Shown: piece by piece, positions 16,903 to 26,156 of the stretch
Numbering within the stretch: the first letter of the stretch is position 1
Layout: every line of letters starts with the position of its first letter
Assembly: GCA_903834475.1 (NCBI GenBank)
Contig: CAILJH010000274.1
Location: forward strand, 1 to 40,318
Length of the DNA: 40,318 nucleotides
DNA from: an uncultured Prolixibacteraceae bacterium
GTDB taxonomy: Bacteria > Bacteroidota > Bacteroidia > Bacteroidales > Prolixibacteraceae
Direction: 5' to 3'
Notes under the pieces: model-generated
What the model saw: the letters and a program-made list of their open reading frames with translations, nothing else
The model's database searches: none
Told to the model about the DNA's origin: nothing
Program-made: the position numbers and the translations under genes

Positions 16903-19503
16903 CTAATTAATTATAACCTTTGAAGTGAAAACATTTCTTTTTGAAGATATAGTTCTTACCAGATACACTCCGTTTTTAGAAACCGGTATTTCAGTTCTCA
17001 ATCCTTTTGCAGCCAATTTTTCAACTAAACTGCCTGTCAGATTGTACACTTCAATAGAAGAAACATTGCCTTCTACCAAAATACTGTGATTCCATGAATA
17101 AACCTTGGTGATTTCATTGGTAACAGTTGCAACACGTGTTACAACGGTACGAGGATCTGCATTGCCGTTAATGGCTATTGCATCCAAATAAAATACACCC
17201 GCAGGAGAATTGACAAACGCATCGCTGGCATCGCGACGAACATCGAAACGAACTGTAAGTTCAGAAACAAAGCCCAAAGTAGAGACATCAAGTACACAAT
17301 CAATCCATTTGCCTTTGTCTTCAGCCCAGTATTTAATTGCATCACCACTGTCAATCTGATTGCCCATAAAATCTTTGGCATTCAATTGAACGACATAGTA
17401 GTCTTTTGCTGCTTCCATTTCAGGAATGTTGATCATTACGTGCAAGTACGAAGAAGCACCTGCAACACCTACAGGCATCGTTCCGGTTAACACGTAACGA
17501 GGTCCCTGCCACCATGATGCGTTGGCACTTTTGTTGAATTTCGTGATTGACGGAGAGTTTAATACTGCCATTTCTGAAGTGAAAGGATTTGTAACAATGG
17601 CCGAAGTGTTTTCACCATTTTGCAAATCCAATGATTTTACCCATTTGTTGTACGAAGCAGTATTGCCGGTTAAAATTGACATTTCTGTTTCTGTATATAG
17701 CGTAATACCCCGTGGCAGCTTGCTGTTATTCAACGAAATTTCATCAAAATAATAATTCGTTGGCGATTCAGCTCCGCCACCCCAGTTCCGGTCCATCAAA
17801 ATACAAATTTTCGAGAGTGCTTCACTGTTATCCATGAACCATTTTAAGTCAACAACAACATCTTCCCAGGTACCGGCTTTTGAAAGATCCATATCAAAAC
17901 GCTTGTTTCCTTTGTCAGCATCTTCCCAAGGTGTTTCTTTATTGATATTAACACTGAAACCTGAATTCAGATTTTCACGGTAATGATAGAAATGAAGATA
18001 CCTGTTGTCGGCTGTAATTGTAATCGGTGTAGTCAGATCTAAATTCAGGAAATCAGGCCACCAGCTTTTACCTTTTAATGAAGATAATTGCAATGCATTG
18101 TCAGAAGTATTCAAACCTGTTTTATTCGGGTTGACAGTTGTACGTGCAAATGCAGGTTCTGCATCGGTTCCAAAATTCACATAGCGTGCATCCGTTTGAA
18201 TTTCGCCCATGGCCCATGCAACCATGTCCATGCGTGAAAACAGGCTTGGGGAAGCGTCGCCGGTAAATAGTTTAGTTTCCTTAATTGTTGCTGGTGCTTT
18301 AACTTCGGTACGCTGAGCTTCGCTGGCGTTGATTGCAACTGCATCTAAATAGAATGCTCCGGCAGGTGAACTGATCAACGCATCACTGCCATCGCGACGA
18401 AGATCGTATCGAACAGTAAGCTCAGATAGATAACCTAAAGATGATACATCCAATACACAATCGATCCATTTTCCTTTATCCTCTGCCCAGTATTTGATAG
18501 CATCACCGCTGTCAATCTGATTGCCCATAAAATCTTTGGCATTCAATTGAACGACATAGTAGTCTTTTCCGGCTTCCATTTCAGGAATGTTAACCATGAC
18601 ATGAAGGTAAGAAGGTACTCCTGCCACTCCAACAGGCATCGTTCCGGATAACACAAAACGAGGTCCCTGCCACCATGCAGCATTGGCACTTTTATTAAAC
18701 TTCAGGATTGATTCAGAATTCAATGTTGCCAATTCAGTAGTAAACGGATTAGCTATGATTTCCGAAGTGTTTTCACCATTTTGCAGATCCAGAGATTTTA
18801 CCCATTTCTTGTTGGAATCAGTATTTCCAGGGAAAAACAACATCTCGCTTTCAGTAAAAAGATTAATCCCGCGCGGAAGTTTGGTGTTGTTCAATACGAT
18901 TTCGTCGAAATAATAATTCGTTGGTGATTCAGCTCCGCCGCCCCAGTTCCTGTCCATCAAAATACAAATTCTGGAGAGAGCTTCACTGTTATCCATAAAC
19001 CACTTCAGGTCAACAACAACATCTTCCCATGAACCAGCTTTTGAAAGGTCCATATCAAATCGTTTGTTTCCTTTGTCAGAATCTTCCCATGGCGTATCTT
19101 TATTGATGTTGACACTGAAACCTGAATTAAGGTTTTCACGGTAATGATAGAAATGGAGATACCTGTTCTCGGCCGTGATAGTAATTGGTGCAGTCAGGTC
19201 GAAATTTGCGAAATCTGGCCACCAGCTTTTACCTTTCAATGAAGATAATTGCAATGCATTATCAGATGTATTTAATCCTGTTTTATCCGGATTGACAGTC
19301 GTTCTTGCAAATGCAGCCTCTGCTTCGGTTCCAAAATTCACATAGCGTGCATCGGTTTGAATTTCGCCCATAGCCCATGCGACCATGTCCATGCGGGAGA
19401 ACAGGCTTGGAGTAGAGTCGCCAGTGAATAATTTTGTTTCTGCTGCTTTAGAAATAAAAGAAAAGCAACAACCCACCAATAAAAGTAAAAGTAGTTTTTT
19501 CAT
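16903..19503 (-). CDS. T9SS-secreted protein of two tandem 387-residue beta-sandwich repeats
   Basis: The 866-residue product has a Sec signal peptide (residues 1-20). Two near-identical repeats (22-408 and 409-about 790) each begin ETKLFTGD and contain SLFSRMDMVAWAMGEIQTDA. A T9SS type A sorting domain follows (about 795-866, SSIEVYNLTGSLVEKL ... ISKNGVYLVRT-like ending). Each repeat contains two beta-sandwich-like parts: one ends in NYYFDEIVLNN, the other in GAFYLDAVAINAS, a pattern also seen in the N-terminal module of the neighbouring GH30 protein (TYYFDQIVLSD). I see no catalytic motif, so a secreted glycan-binding or scaffolding role is my inference. It is the last gene of the enzyme block, 152 bp after the GH30 gene. 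No named family was recognised. Confidence 0.7.
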   Translation of the reverse strand: MKKLLLLLLVGCCFSFISKAAETKLFTGDSTPSLFSRMDMVAWAMGEIQTDARYVNFGTEAEAAFARTTVNPDKTGLNTSDNALQLSSLKGKSWWPDFANFDLTAPITITAENRYLHFYHYRENLNSGFSVNINKDTPWEDSDKGNKRFDMDLSKAGSWEDVVVDLKWFMDNSEALSRICILMDRNWGGGAESPTNYYFDEIVLNNTKLPRGINLFTESEMLFFPGNTDSNKKWVKSLDLQNGENTSEIIANPFTTELATLNSESILKFNKSANAAWWQGPRFVLSGTMPVGVAGVPSYLHVMVNIPEMEAGKDYYVVQLNAKDFMGNQIDSGDAIKYWAEDKGKWIDCVLDVSSLGYLSELTVRYDLRRDGSDALISSPAGAFYLDAVAINASEAQRTEVKAPATIKETKLFTGDASPSLFSRMDMVAWAMGEIQTDARYVNFGTDAEPAFARTTVNPNKTGLNTSDNALQLSSLKGKSWWPDFLNLDLTTPITITADNRYLHFYHYRENLNSGFSVNINKETPWEDADKGNKRFDMDLSKAGTWEDVVVDLKWFMDNSEALSKICILMDRNWGGGAESPTNYYFDEISLNNSKLPRGITLYTETEMSILTGNTASYNKWVKSLDLQNGENTSAIVTNPFTSEMAVLNSPSITKFNKSANASWWQGPRYVLTGTMPVGVAGASSYLHVMINIPEMEAAKDYYVVQLNAKDFMGNQIDSGDAIKYWAEDKGKWIDCVLDVSTLGFVSELTVRFDVRRDASDAFVNSPAGVFYLDAIAINGNADPRTVVTRVATVTNEITKVYSWNHSILVEGNVSSIEVYNLTGSLVEKLAAKGLRTEIPVSKNGVYLVRTISSKRNVFTSKVIIN
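17119..19440 (-). repeat. Tandem intragenic duplication, period 1161 bp
   Basis: Copy 1 is about 18280-19440 and copy 2 about 17119-18279. Matching landmarks such as ACCATGTCCATGCG at 18221 and 19382 are exactly 1161 bp (387 codons) apart. Long blocks are identical (for example around 17361-17410 and 18522-18571), while other parts differ, mostly at third positions. Confidence 0.9.
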
Positions 19504-19655
19504 AGAAATGGATTTTAAATGAATATATTAATTTAGTTTAAAATGAATTCTTTTTACAGCTTACTTATACAAAGTTCCGCAATAATTGAATTTTCGTATT
19601 CAAGTATTGTAACAAACAGTATAAATATTGTATCAGTGGATATTTACATAGCGTA

Positions 19656-21830
19656 TTATTCAAAAACCAATATTTTTGAATTAATCTTCTGACTACCAAC
19701 CTGTGTTGAAATAATGTATATACCATTCTGTAAATGAAGATGATAGACACCCTGAGCAGGAACCTGACAGTTTGATTTTATAAGTTGCCCCACCGAATTG
19801 TACACAGATACCGAGACTGACCGTTCACCCGGAAAATCAGAATGCAGAATTCCTCCGGAGTAATAGATATTTCCGTCCTTATTCTCCAATTCACTCATTG
19901 AAGTTGAAGTTTGGTTAACAGGGATTACAAAAGTAGTTACCGACTCTGACAACGCATCGTAGGTGAACGAATTGCCACTCATATTGAATATAGTTAATGA
20001 ATTTTTTACTCCCAATGATTCCAGAGCACGGGTGCGAACTTGATTTACTTTCCCAAAATTTGAAAACTTAGATAGATTGACACTATATTTTTGAGTATAG
20101 CTTTCCTGATTACTTAATACCAAAACCAATTCCTTTTGGTCAGGGCTGATGGCTGATATCGAATTGCCAATCGAGCTGTTTATTATCGTATATCCTGATT
20201 TTAGGTAGCGGCTAAATTGGGCTCGGATATAGAAATTAATGCATCGGGTAATTGGGTCAAAAGGGTCGTAATAATCACCTATGATTAGGCCCCATGGATT
20301 ATTAGTCGGACTACCTGTACCTCCGATTTGCCAATCGCACCATACGGTGCATTTCATGTCGCGTAAATCGGTAATAATCCGGTCGGACATGGCCATGATC
20401 TGATGTTCGTTTGTTCCTCCAACACTAATTGGGCCTGACTCAGACTGCCAAAGTTTCTTAGCATTGTTCTTCGTCCAATTTGCAAGCATTGCCCGGTTGT
20501 TTCCTCCATAAGTATGAACGGAAACCAGATCAATTTTTGGGATAATATCGCCAGCCGCCTGGTAGGTCAACATGGTGTTGTAGCCATTATCTATGTTGTT
20601 TGCATCATTTGCTGTTATCTGACTGTACGAAAGCATATCTTTTGCGGCCAATTTGCTGTAAAGTTCACGGATCATCGTAATCTGATCTGAATTTGAAAAA
20701 TAGCAGCCTTCCTGTCCGCCAAGTGCTGTCCACCAATTGCCATCAGGCTCATTAAATGGTTCGATGTAATTGAATGTAATACCCAAAGTTTCATGATAAT
20801 ATTTCGTGACTTCAGTCAGATAATCCGCAAAATCGTCGAACATGTCTGATTTTAAGTTGCATGCATTTCCTTCAACACTTCCGGCTGAACAACCGCTGCG
20901 CGTCATCCAGTATGGCGGCGAGTTTGAAAATGCAACAATCTGAATGTCATTAACACCAGCTTTGGCGATTCGCGAAGCAATCAGTTGTTGTATGATTTTA
21001 CGTTGGTTGGCATCCTGAGACCAGTCGTAAGCTGCGGTTAGTGAAGCTTTATAACCTGGCATGTTTCCACCGTCTGTCCGCATATGGTTATGTGCCGGAT
21101 CATCACCACCACCGATATTGAACCGGAAGACATTCATATTCATTCCATTCACCGGGTCGGTAATCCAGTCGCAGATTGTCTTAATTTTTGCATCGGAAAA
21201 TCCGCCCATAATGTTGGCCCACCAACACAACGAAGCTCCCCAGCCTTCGAGAACCTGGCCTTTCAGAGCCGGATCAATGGTAATATCTGTTCTCGAAAGT
21301 GAAGTTCCAACATCAGAAAGCACAATCTGGTCGAAGTAATAAGTTCCCGGATCATCAGCGATCTTGATGGCCAAGGTTTTCAGTTTTGCCCCAACGGGGA
21401 TTGTCAGAACATAATCAATCCATGAGCCTGTTGTATTATTTATTTGCCAGACATCACTACTTTGAGTTCCACCTTCCGGTGTATAGGTTAAAGCAATTCT
21501 GGATGTGGTATTCTTATAAACCAGTACATGCAGAAACTGATTGGAAGCAGTGATCGGAATGACACTGGCTAAATTTACTTCCAGACCGGTCCAGTATGGA
21601 TCCTCGCTTTTCTTCACTATCTTATAGCAGTTTGCTGAACTATTTATTGCATCCGGATTTGGATTCGCGATTGACCATGTGCTGGCAGCAGTTCCTGATT
21701 TGGAGTAATTCAGCCAAGAACTCACCGTACCGGGAACTGTTGCTGATTCAAAATTGAGGAGCACCGAATCCACAGCAAAAAGATGTGTGGTAAACAGTGC
21801 AAAAAGTAATATAAGAATGGTTTGTTTCAT
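19656..21830 (-). CDS. GH30 subfamily 5-like endo-beta-1,6-galactanase with CBM-like and T9SS domains
   Basis: The 724-residue product has a signal peptide (1-19) and a beta-sandwich module (about 20-175, ending TYYFDQIVLSD). A GH30 catalytic domain with C-terminal beta-sandwich (about 180-625) follows, then a T9SS sorting domain (about 650-724). The catalytic part carries GWGASLCWWANIMGG, IGGGDDPAHNHMR, SNSPPYWMTRSG and QEGC, the pattern I associate with endo-beta-1,6-galactanases of GH30_5. Candidate acid/base is E361 (PFNEPDG), candidate nucleophile E464 (WQSESG). It should be secreted to the cell surface or medium and cut beta-1,6-galactan. The gene follows the GH2 gene by 33 bp. The subfamily call is strong; the exact linkage is inferred. 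Confidence 0.85.
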   Translation of the reverse strand: MKQTILILLFALFTTHLFAVDSVLLNFESATVPGTVSSWLNYSKSGTAASTWSIANPNPDAINSSANCYKIVKKSEDPYWTGLEVNLASVIPITASNQFLHVLVYKNTTSRIALTYTPEGGTQSSDVWQINNTTGSWIDYVLTIPVGAKLKTLAIKIADDPGTYYFDQIVLSDVGTSLSRTDITIDPALKGQVLEGWGASLCWWANIMGGFSDAKIKTICDWITDPVNGMNMNVFRFNIGGGDDPAHNHMRTDGGNMPGYKASLTAAYDWSQDANQRKIIQQLIASRIAKAGVNDIQIVAFSNSPPYWMTRSGCSAGSVEGNACNLKSDMFDDFADYLTEVTKYYHETLGITFNYIEPFNEPDGNWWTALGGQEGCYFSNSDQITMIRELYSKLAAKDMLSYSQITANDANNIDNGYNTMLTYQAAGDIIPKIDLVSVHTYGGNNRAMLANWTKNNAKKLWQSESGPISVGGTNEHQIMAMSDRIITDLRDMKCTVWCDWQIGGTGSPTNNPWGLIIGDYYDPFDPITRCINFYIRAQFSRYLKSGYTIINSSIGNSISAISPDQKELVLVLSNQESYTQKYSVNLSKFSNFGKVNQVRTRALESLGVKNSLTIFNMSGNSFTYDALSESVTTFVIPVNQTSTSMSELENKDGNIYYSGGILHSDFPGERSVSVSVYNSVGQLIKSNCQVPAQGVYHLHLQNGIYIISTQVGSQKINSKILVFE

Positions 21831-21863
21831 TTTTCTGGTCGTTCCCGACTTTATTCGTTTTAA

Positions 21864-24299
21864 TTAATCTGTCACTTCCACAACCAGTTTAGCATCTTTC
21901 AGCCACTGTGCCGAAAACTTCAGGTTAATTTTCCCGGTATTGCCTGTTGTTTGGATATAGGCGATCAGTCGTCCATGATAAACCCGCTGTACATTATCGG
22001 AATAGTCGCCCATATCCGAATTGTTACTGGCTTCAAGTCCCAACAGTTTGCCCGGACCTTCAATCGTGCAAGTCACTTCATCTTCCGACATCATGACTGG
22101 AATTCCTTTCTCATCAACAACCTGAACAACAACCTGAGCTATTCCTCTCTCTCTCTTGATGGAGTTTAAATCTGCTTTAGCTGTAATTGCAAATGGTCGT
22201 GCTGAAGTTTCCAGCAAATAATTACAGGTTTGCTTTCCATCTTTATCCATTCCCAAAACCTCAAGCTTTCCGGCTTGAAATGGAATATCCCAATAAATAA
22301 CACCGGTCTGATCATCCATCTTTTTTACACCGCCCACTGGATTTCCGTTCAGCATTAATCTGGATTGAGGTGCATTGGTATAACAAACCACCCGAATCAT
22401 TTGATCAGATTCATAATTCCAGAATGGCCAGGCATCGGTCGACAGGTAATTTTTATGTGAAGGAACCGGATAAGTACCAATGTAAGTTACTGGTTTGGTA
22501 TCCCACAAAGCCTGCCGGAAATGACCACGAGGTTTCAGGAATCCACCAAAATCCAAAAAACCGGAATAAAATCCTCGTGAAGGCCATTCGCCCGATTCGC
22601 CCAGATAGTCAATCCCTGTCCATAAAAACTGACCAAAGATATAATCATTGTCACGAACGGCTTTCCACGATTCCATGCTGTGTCCGGTTTCGCTGCCATA
22701 AATTACCCGTTTCGGATATTTGGCATGATCTTGTGCATAACGGTCTTCAGTGTAATTATATCCGGCAACATCCAGCAAATAAGGATATTCAGTTTCGTTC
22801 GACATTACCACCCCAGCCAATGCTGCAGTTACCGGGCGTGAAGTATCCAGACCACGAACAATCGTTGTCAGTCGTTTGGCAATTCCACCCAGACGTTCAG
22901 CTTTCGGACTATCTGGTTTGTAGCCACCGTGCATGGGCTGATTGATTTTTGTTCCATCCAAAATAGGATGTGAATATGGATCGTTCGGGTAATCAACTTC
23001 ATTGCCAATGCTCCACATAATAATTGAAGCATGATTCCGGTCACGCAAAACCATATCGCCTAAGTCTTTATCGCTCCATTCGTTAAAATATGCTGCAGCA
23101 CCTTCAAACCCCGGAATGCCATTATTCCAGCCGCTTATCCATTTCCGTTTTGGAAATTCCCATTCATCAAAAGCTTCGTCCATCACCAATATTCCAATTT
23201 CATCACACAATTCGTAAACATCCGGAGCCTGCGGGTTGTGACTCATTCGAATAGCATTACAACCCATTTCTTTCAGGGTAATTAATCGTCTTTTCCATAC
23301 TTCGCGCGGAACAGCTGAACCCAGAACTCCGGCATCGTGGTGGATACAAACACCTTTTACTTTGGTCAACACATCATTGAGAGCAAAACCTTTATCCGGA
23401 TTAAAAGTCAGTGTGCGAATTCCGATTTGCTGTTCATTCTGATCAATGACTATCCCGTTTTGTTTGACAATAGTTTTGAGTGTGTACAAATTCGGTTGCT
23501 CCAAGGACCAGCGTTTCGGATTAGCAATAAAAATATTTTGTGTCAAAGTAGCTTTTGTCTTTGATTCAAGCTTTTGCTTTTTAGTGCCTGAAGCAATTAC
23601 TTTTCCTGAAGAAGGATCGGTAATTTCATGCGAAATCTGCACTTCGGTTCCCATTGCTAATTCATTGTTAATCGTTGTTGCGACTGCAACATCAACCTTT
23701 TTATCAGAAACTGTGGTGGCTTTAAAATATACGCCCCACAAATCGAGGTGTACCGGAGGTGCAAAGACAAGATAAACATCGCGGTAAATTCCTGAACCCG
23801 AGTACCAGCGTGAATCCCTCTCCAGCGAATGGTCAACCCGAACCGACAGCACATTTTCATGTCCGGATTTGATGTAAGGAGTCAGATCGTACATAAACGA
23901 AATGTAGCCATTCGGGCGTTTGCCAACCGAAATCCCGTTAATGAAGACTTCGCTGTGGTTGTAAACTCCTTCGAAATAGATAAAAACCTTATTCCCTTTT
24001 TCTGAATCGGGAACAGTGAACGATTTCCGGTACCAGCCAATGCCTCCGGGAAAATAGCCGGTGCAACTTGCCTTGTCCGGACTTAAAGTTCCTTTGACAC
24101 TCCAGTCGTGAGGAAGATCAATTACGCTCCATTTGGAGTCGTCGAAGGCTGAAGTTGATGCCTCTTTCACATCCGAAAGATTAAACCGCCAGTTGGTATT
24201 AAACAATTCAGCTCTTCCGAATTGTGGTTTTGCCTGAACAATACCAACTGCTATAAAAATGGCGCTTATCGCCAGAAATAATTTAAGTTTTCTATTCAT
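21864..24299 (-). CDS. GH2 beta-galactosidase-like enzyme
   Basis: The 811-residue product has a signal peptide (to about residue 23) and no lipobox, so it is probably periplasmic. It has a GH2 sugar-binding domain (about 30-180, DLPHDWSVKG and GGIGWYRKSF), an Ig-like domain (about 190-295), a TIM barrel (about 300-590) and C-terminal beta domains of DUF4982 type (about 610-811). Candidate acid/base is E434 (SIGNEVDYP) and nucleophile E537 (YGSETGHS). The family removes terminal beta-galactose, or in some members beta-glucuronate or other sugars. In this operon a role in trimming galacto-oligosaccharides released by the GH30 enzyme fits. It starts 6 bp after the GH30-like gene stop. Confidence 0.9.
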   Translation of the reverse strand: MNRKLKLFLAISAIFIAVGIVQAKPQFGRAELFNTNWRFNLSDVKEASTSAFDDSKWSVIDLPHDWSVKGTLSPDKASCTGYFPGGIGWYRKSFTVPDSEKGNKVFIYFEGVYNHSEVFINGISVGKRPNGYISFMYDLTPYIKSGHENVLSVRVDHSLERDSRWYSGSGIYRDVYLVFAPPVHLDLWGVYFKATTVSDKKVDVAVATTINNELAMGTEVQISHEITDPSSGKVIASGTKKQKLESKTKATLTQNIFIANPKRWSLEQPNLYTLKTIVKQNGIVIDQNEQQIGIRTLTFNPDKGFALNDVLTKVKGVCIHHDAGVLGSAVPREVWKRRLITLKEMGCNAIRMSHNPQAPDVYELCDEIGILVMDEAFDEWEFPKRKWISGWNNGIPGFEGAAAYFNEWSDKDLGDMVLRDRNHASIIMWSIGNEVDYPNDPYSHPILDGTKINQPMHGGYKPDSPKAERLGGIAKRLTTIVRGLDTSRPVTAALAGVVMSNETEYPYLLDVAGYNYTEDRYAQDHAKYPKRVIYGSETGHSMESWKAVRDNDYIFGQFLWTGIDYLGESGEWPSRGFYSGFLDFGGFLKPRGHFRQALWDTKPVTYIGTYPVPSHKNYLSTDAWPFWNYESDQMIRVVCYTNAPQSRLMLNGNPVGGVKKMDDQTGVIYWDIPFQAGKLEVLGMDKDGKQTCNYLLETSARPFAITAKADLNSIKRERGIAQVVVQVVDEKGIPVMMSEDEVTCTIEGPGKLLGLEASNNSDMGDYSDNVQRVYHGRLIAYIQTTGNTGKINLKFSAQWLKDAKLVVEVTD

Positions 24300-24305
24300 G
24301 ACTTT

Positions 24306-25934
24306 TTATTTTTTTCCAACATATGTGACTATTGATCTGCCTGGAATAATTACTTGTTTACCAAATTCTATAGGTTGAAGCGGATTCAAATCCGAACCCT
24401 GAATGTCGCTGGTGCAATAAGGAATCCATTTTTTCGGAGTCTGACCTTTCCATTCCAAATCGAAGTTTCTTTCCTTTTCGTTGTAGTTGATCACCACAAT
24501 AACCGGAGTTCCATCGGCATTCTCATAAGCCGAAATCATTAATGCGTAAGGATCTGTATCACCTTCACTTACTATTTCTCCTTTTATATTGTATGCCGAA
24601 ACTCCCAGTCTTTTGGCTTCAGGCCGAATAAACCGGCTGTAATTTCCCAAAGCCCACATCAGTTTTGAGTCGGAAAAGGTTCCATTCAGCAAACTTTTAT
24701 CAGGTTCGGCATAAATCAAACCATCTTTATAGTCGCTTGTTCCTACCGATCGCCACCATTGCCAGGCAGAGGCATTGGCATAGACCAGATCGTAATGAAT
24801 GACGCGCGCAATATATAAAGCGGTTTTCATCGTCAAATCTTTAACTCCACCGCCGCCAATCTCCATATCGTTTCCCATTACACAAAGTTCAGTTTGCCAA
24901 AAGTTTACATTATTCTTTTTCAGTTCTTTGCACATATCCATCCTGATTTTGCGCAAATCGGTGAGCGGAGTATTGGTCCAGTAACTGTGTGCAGCCAACA
25001 ATCGCGGAACATTGGGTATGTTCCCGATATAAGTTTTTGTACTATCCGGATTGAAAAATGACTGAATCTGAAAACCTCGGTTTGGTTTTACATAGGGATG
25101 AACCTGATACATGCAATTGTAATCGAAGGATTCAGCAACCAAAATTTTAGTATCTATTTTTCGTGATTCAAATTCACTCCCAAGCAAGCGCACCGTTTTA
25201 GCGATTTCACGGTTGGTTGCTGCGGTTCCTTCCTGTTTCGGGCCCACCCAATTCCAATGTCCATCAGGTTCGTTGAACGGACAGATGTAATCAAGTTTAA
25301 TGCCCTCATGTTTCTCCAATCCTTGAATTACATCTGCAGAAAAACGAGCAAAATCATCGTACCGATCTTCTTTCAGGTTGAATGTTGCACCACGACCGGT
25401 ATTGGTTGCCTGTCCATTTTGAGTCCAGTAAACCGGAGCCGAAAGAATAAATCCAAGGAACTGATTTACACCACGTTGTTTGGCCAGTTGCAAGAAATTG
25501 CGCTGGCCCTTTTGCCTGGTCCAGTCGTAAGTTCCATCTGATTTCAGAAAACACTCCGACCTTGTCCAGATATTGCCGATACCGCTGGCTTCGCCCTGTT
25601 CAGCGCTTCCGGCACCGATATTAAACCGCCAGAGGGAAAGTCCGATTCCTTTGGGTTTTCCATGTATATCATTTTCGGCGCTAAAAAGCCAGTCGGCCAT
25701 TTTTTCCTGTTTCTCTTTTGGCCACAAACCAATAAACTGCATGCTCCAGCCATCGGAGGCGCTGAAATTATTCATGGTCTGATATTTAATATTACCATCC
25801 ACGACAAATTTGCAAACGTCAGGCTTCGAAGGCGAATGGGTTCCCAATCCTTTTTCTTCTGCACCCACAGAAAAAACAGGAAGGATAATTAACAAAACAA
25901 TAATGCATTTGAAAAATGAATAGATTTTCAACAT
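24306..25934 (-). CDS. GH30-like glycoside hydrolase (clan GH-A)
   Basis: The 542-residue product has a Sec signal peptide (about 1-25), then a TIM barrel with flanking beta-sandwich. Motifs are LSLWRFNIGAGSAEQG, ILSAPVYWTQNG, DYICPFNEPDGHWNW with candidate acid/base E222, and NFWQTELCVMG with candidate nucleophile E349. The C-terminal strands (VIVVINYNEKERNFDLEW ... IIPGRSIVTYVG) form the typical GH30 side domain. It differs clearly from the other GH30 in the block and lacks CBM and T9SS parts, so it is likely periplasmic. It is the first gene of the enzyme block, divergent from the sensor/regulator gene with 222 bp between them. Linkage specificity cannot be read from the sequence. Confidence 0.85.
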   Translation of the reverse strand: MLKIYSFFKCIIVLLIILPVFSVGAEEKGLGTHSPSKPDVCKFVVDGNIKYQTMNNFSASDGWSMQFIGLWPKEKQEKMADWLFSAENDIHGKPKGIGLSLWRFNIGAGSAEQGEASGIGNIWTRSECFLKSDGTYDWTRQKGQRNFLQLAKQRGVNQFLGFILSAPVYWTQNGQATNTGRGATFNLKEDRYDDFARFSADVIQGLEKHEGIKLDYICPFNEPDGHWNWVGPKQEGTAATNREIAKTVRLLGSEFESRKIDTKILVAESFDYNCMYQVHPYVKPNRGFQIQSFFNPDSTKTYIGNIPNVPRLLAAHSYWTNTPLTDLRKIRMDMCKELKKNNVNFWQTELCVMGNDMEIGGGGVKDLTMKTALYIARVIHYDLVYANASAWQWWRSVGTSDYKDGLIYAEPDKSLLNGTFSDSKLMWALGNYSRFIRPEAKRLGVSAYNIKGEIVSEGDTDPYALMISAYENADGTPVIVVINYNEKERNFDLEWKGQTPKKWIPYCTSDIQGSDLNPLQPIEFGKQVIIPGRSIVTYVGKK

Positions 25935-26127
25935 CGATGAAAAAATTTAAATCATTACTGCAAATTTTGCCAATTCAAAAATTTATCACTTTCTCTATTG
26001 CACATTTTTCTTTTGCTATTGTAACATGATATTGATATTGTCTCATTTGGTGATTTTTACGACCGAAACTATAGGCTATTAAATCTGAAATTCTTTTATT
26101 CGCTAAATCATCGACCATACTATTGCA

Positions 26128-26135
26128 TACTTTTG
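26128..26135 (+). promoter_or_regulatory. Bacteroidota -7 promoter element (TACTTTTG)
   Basis: TACTTTTG matches the TAnnTTTG consensus and lies 21 bp before the ATG of the sensor/regulator gene, giving a short leader. No clear -33 TTG element sits at the expected distance. Confidence 0.45.
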
Positions 26136-26156
26136 TTAAAATTTAATTCCTGACAA

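Noticed and set aside
17119-19440. The 1161-bp repeat as an assembly duplication
   Set aside because: The copies differ at many positions, including amino-acid changes, so they are real diverged repeats rather than a copied read block.
22370-22945. A 191-codon open frame on the plus strand
   Set aside because: It is antisense to the GH2 gene, has low-complexity His/Gln/Pro-rich composition and no domain resemblance.
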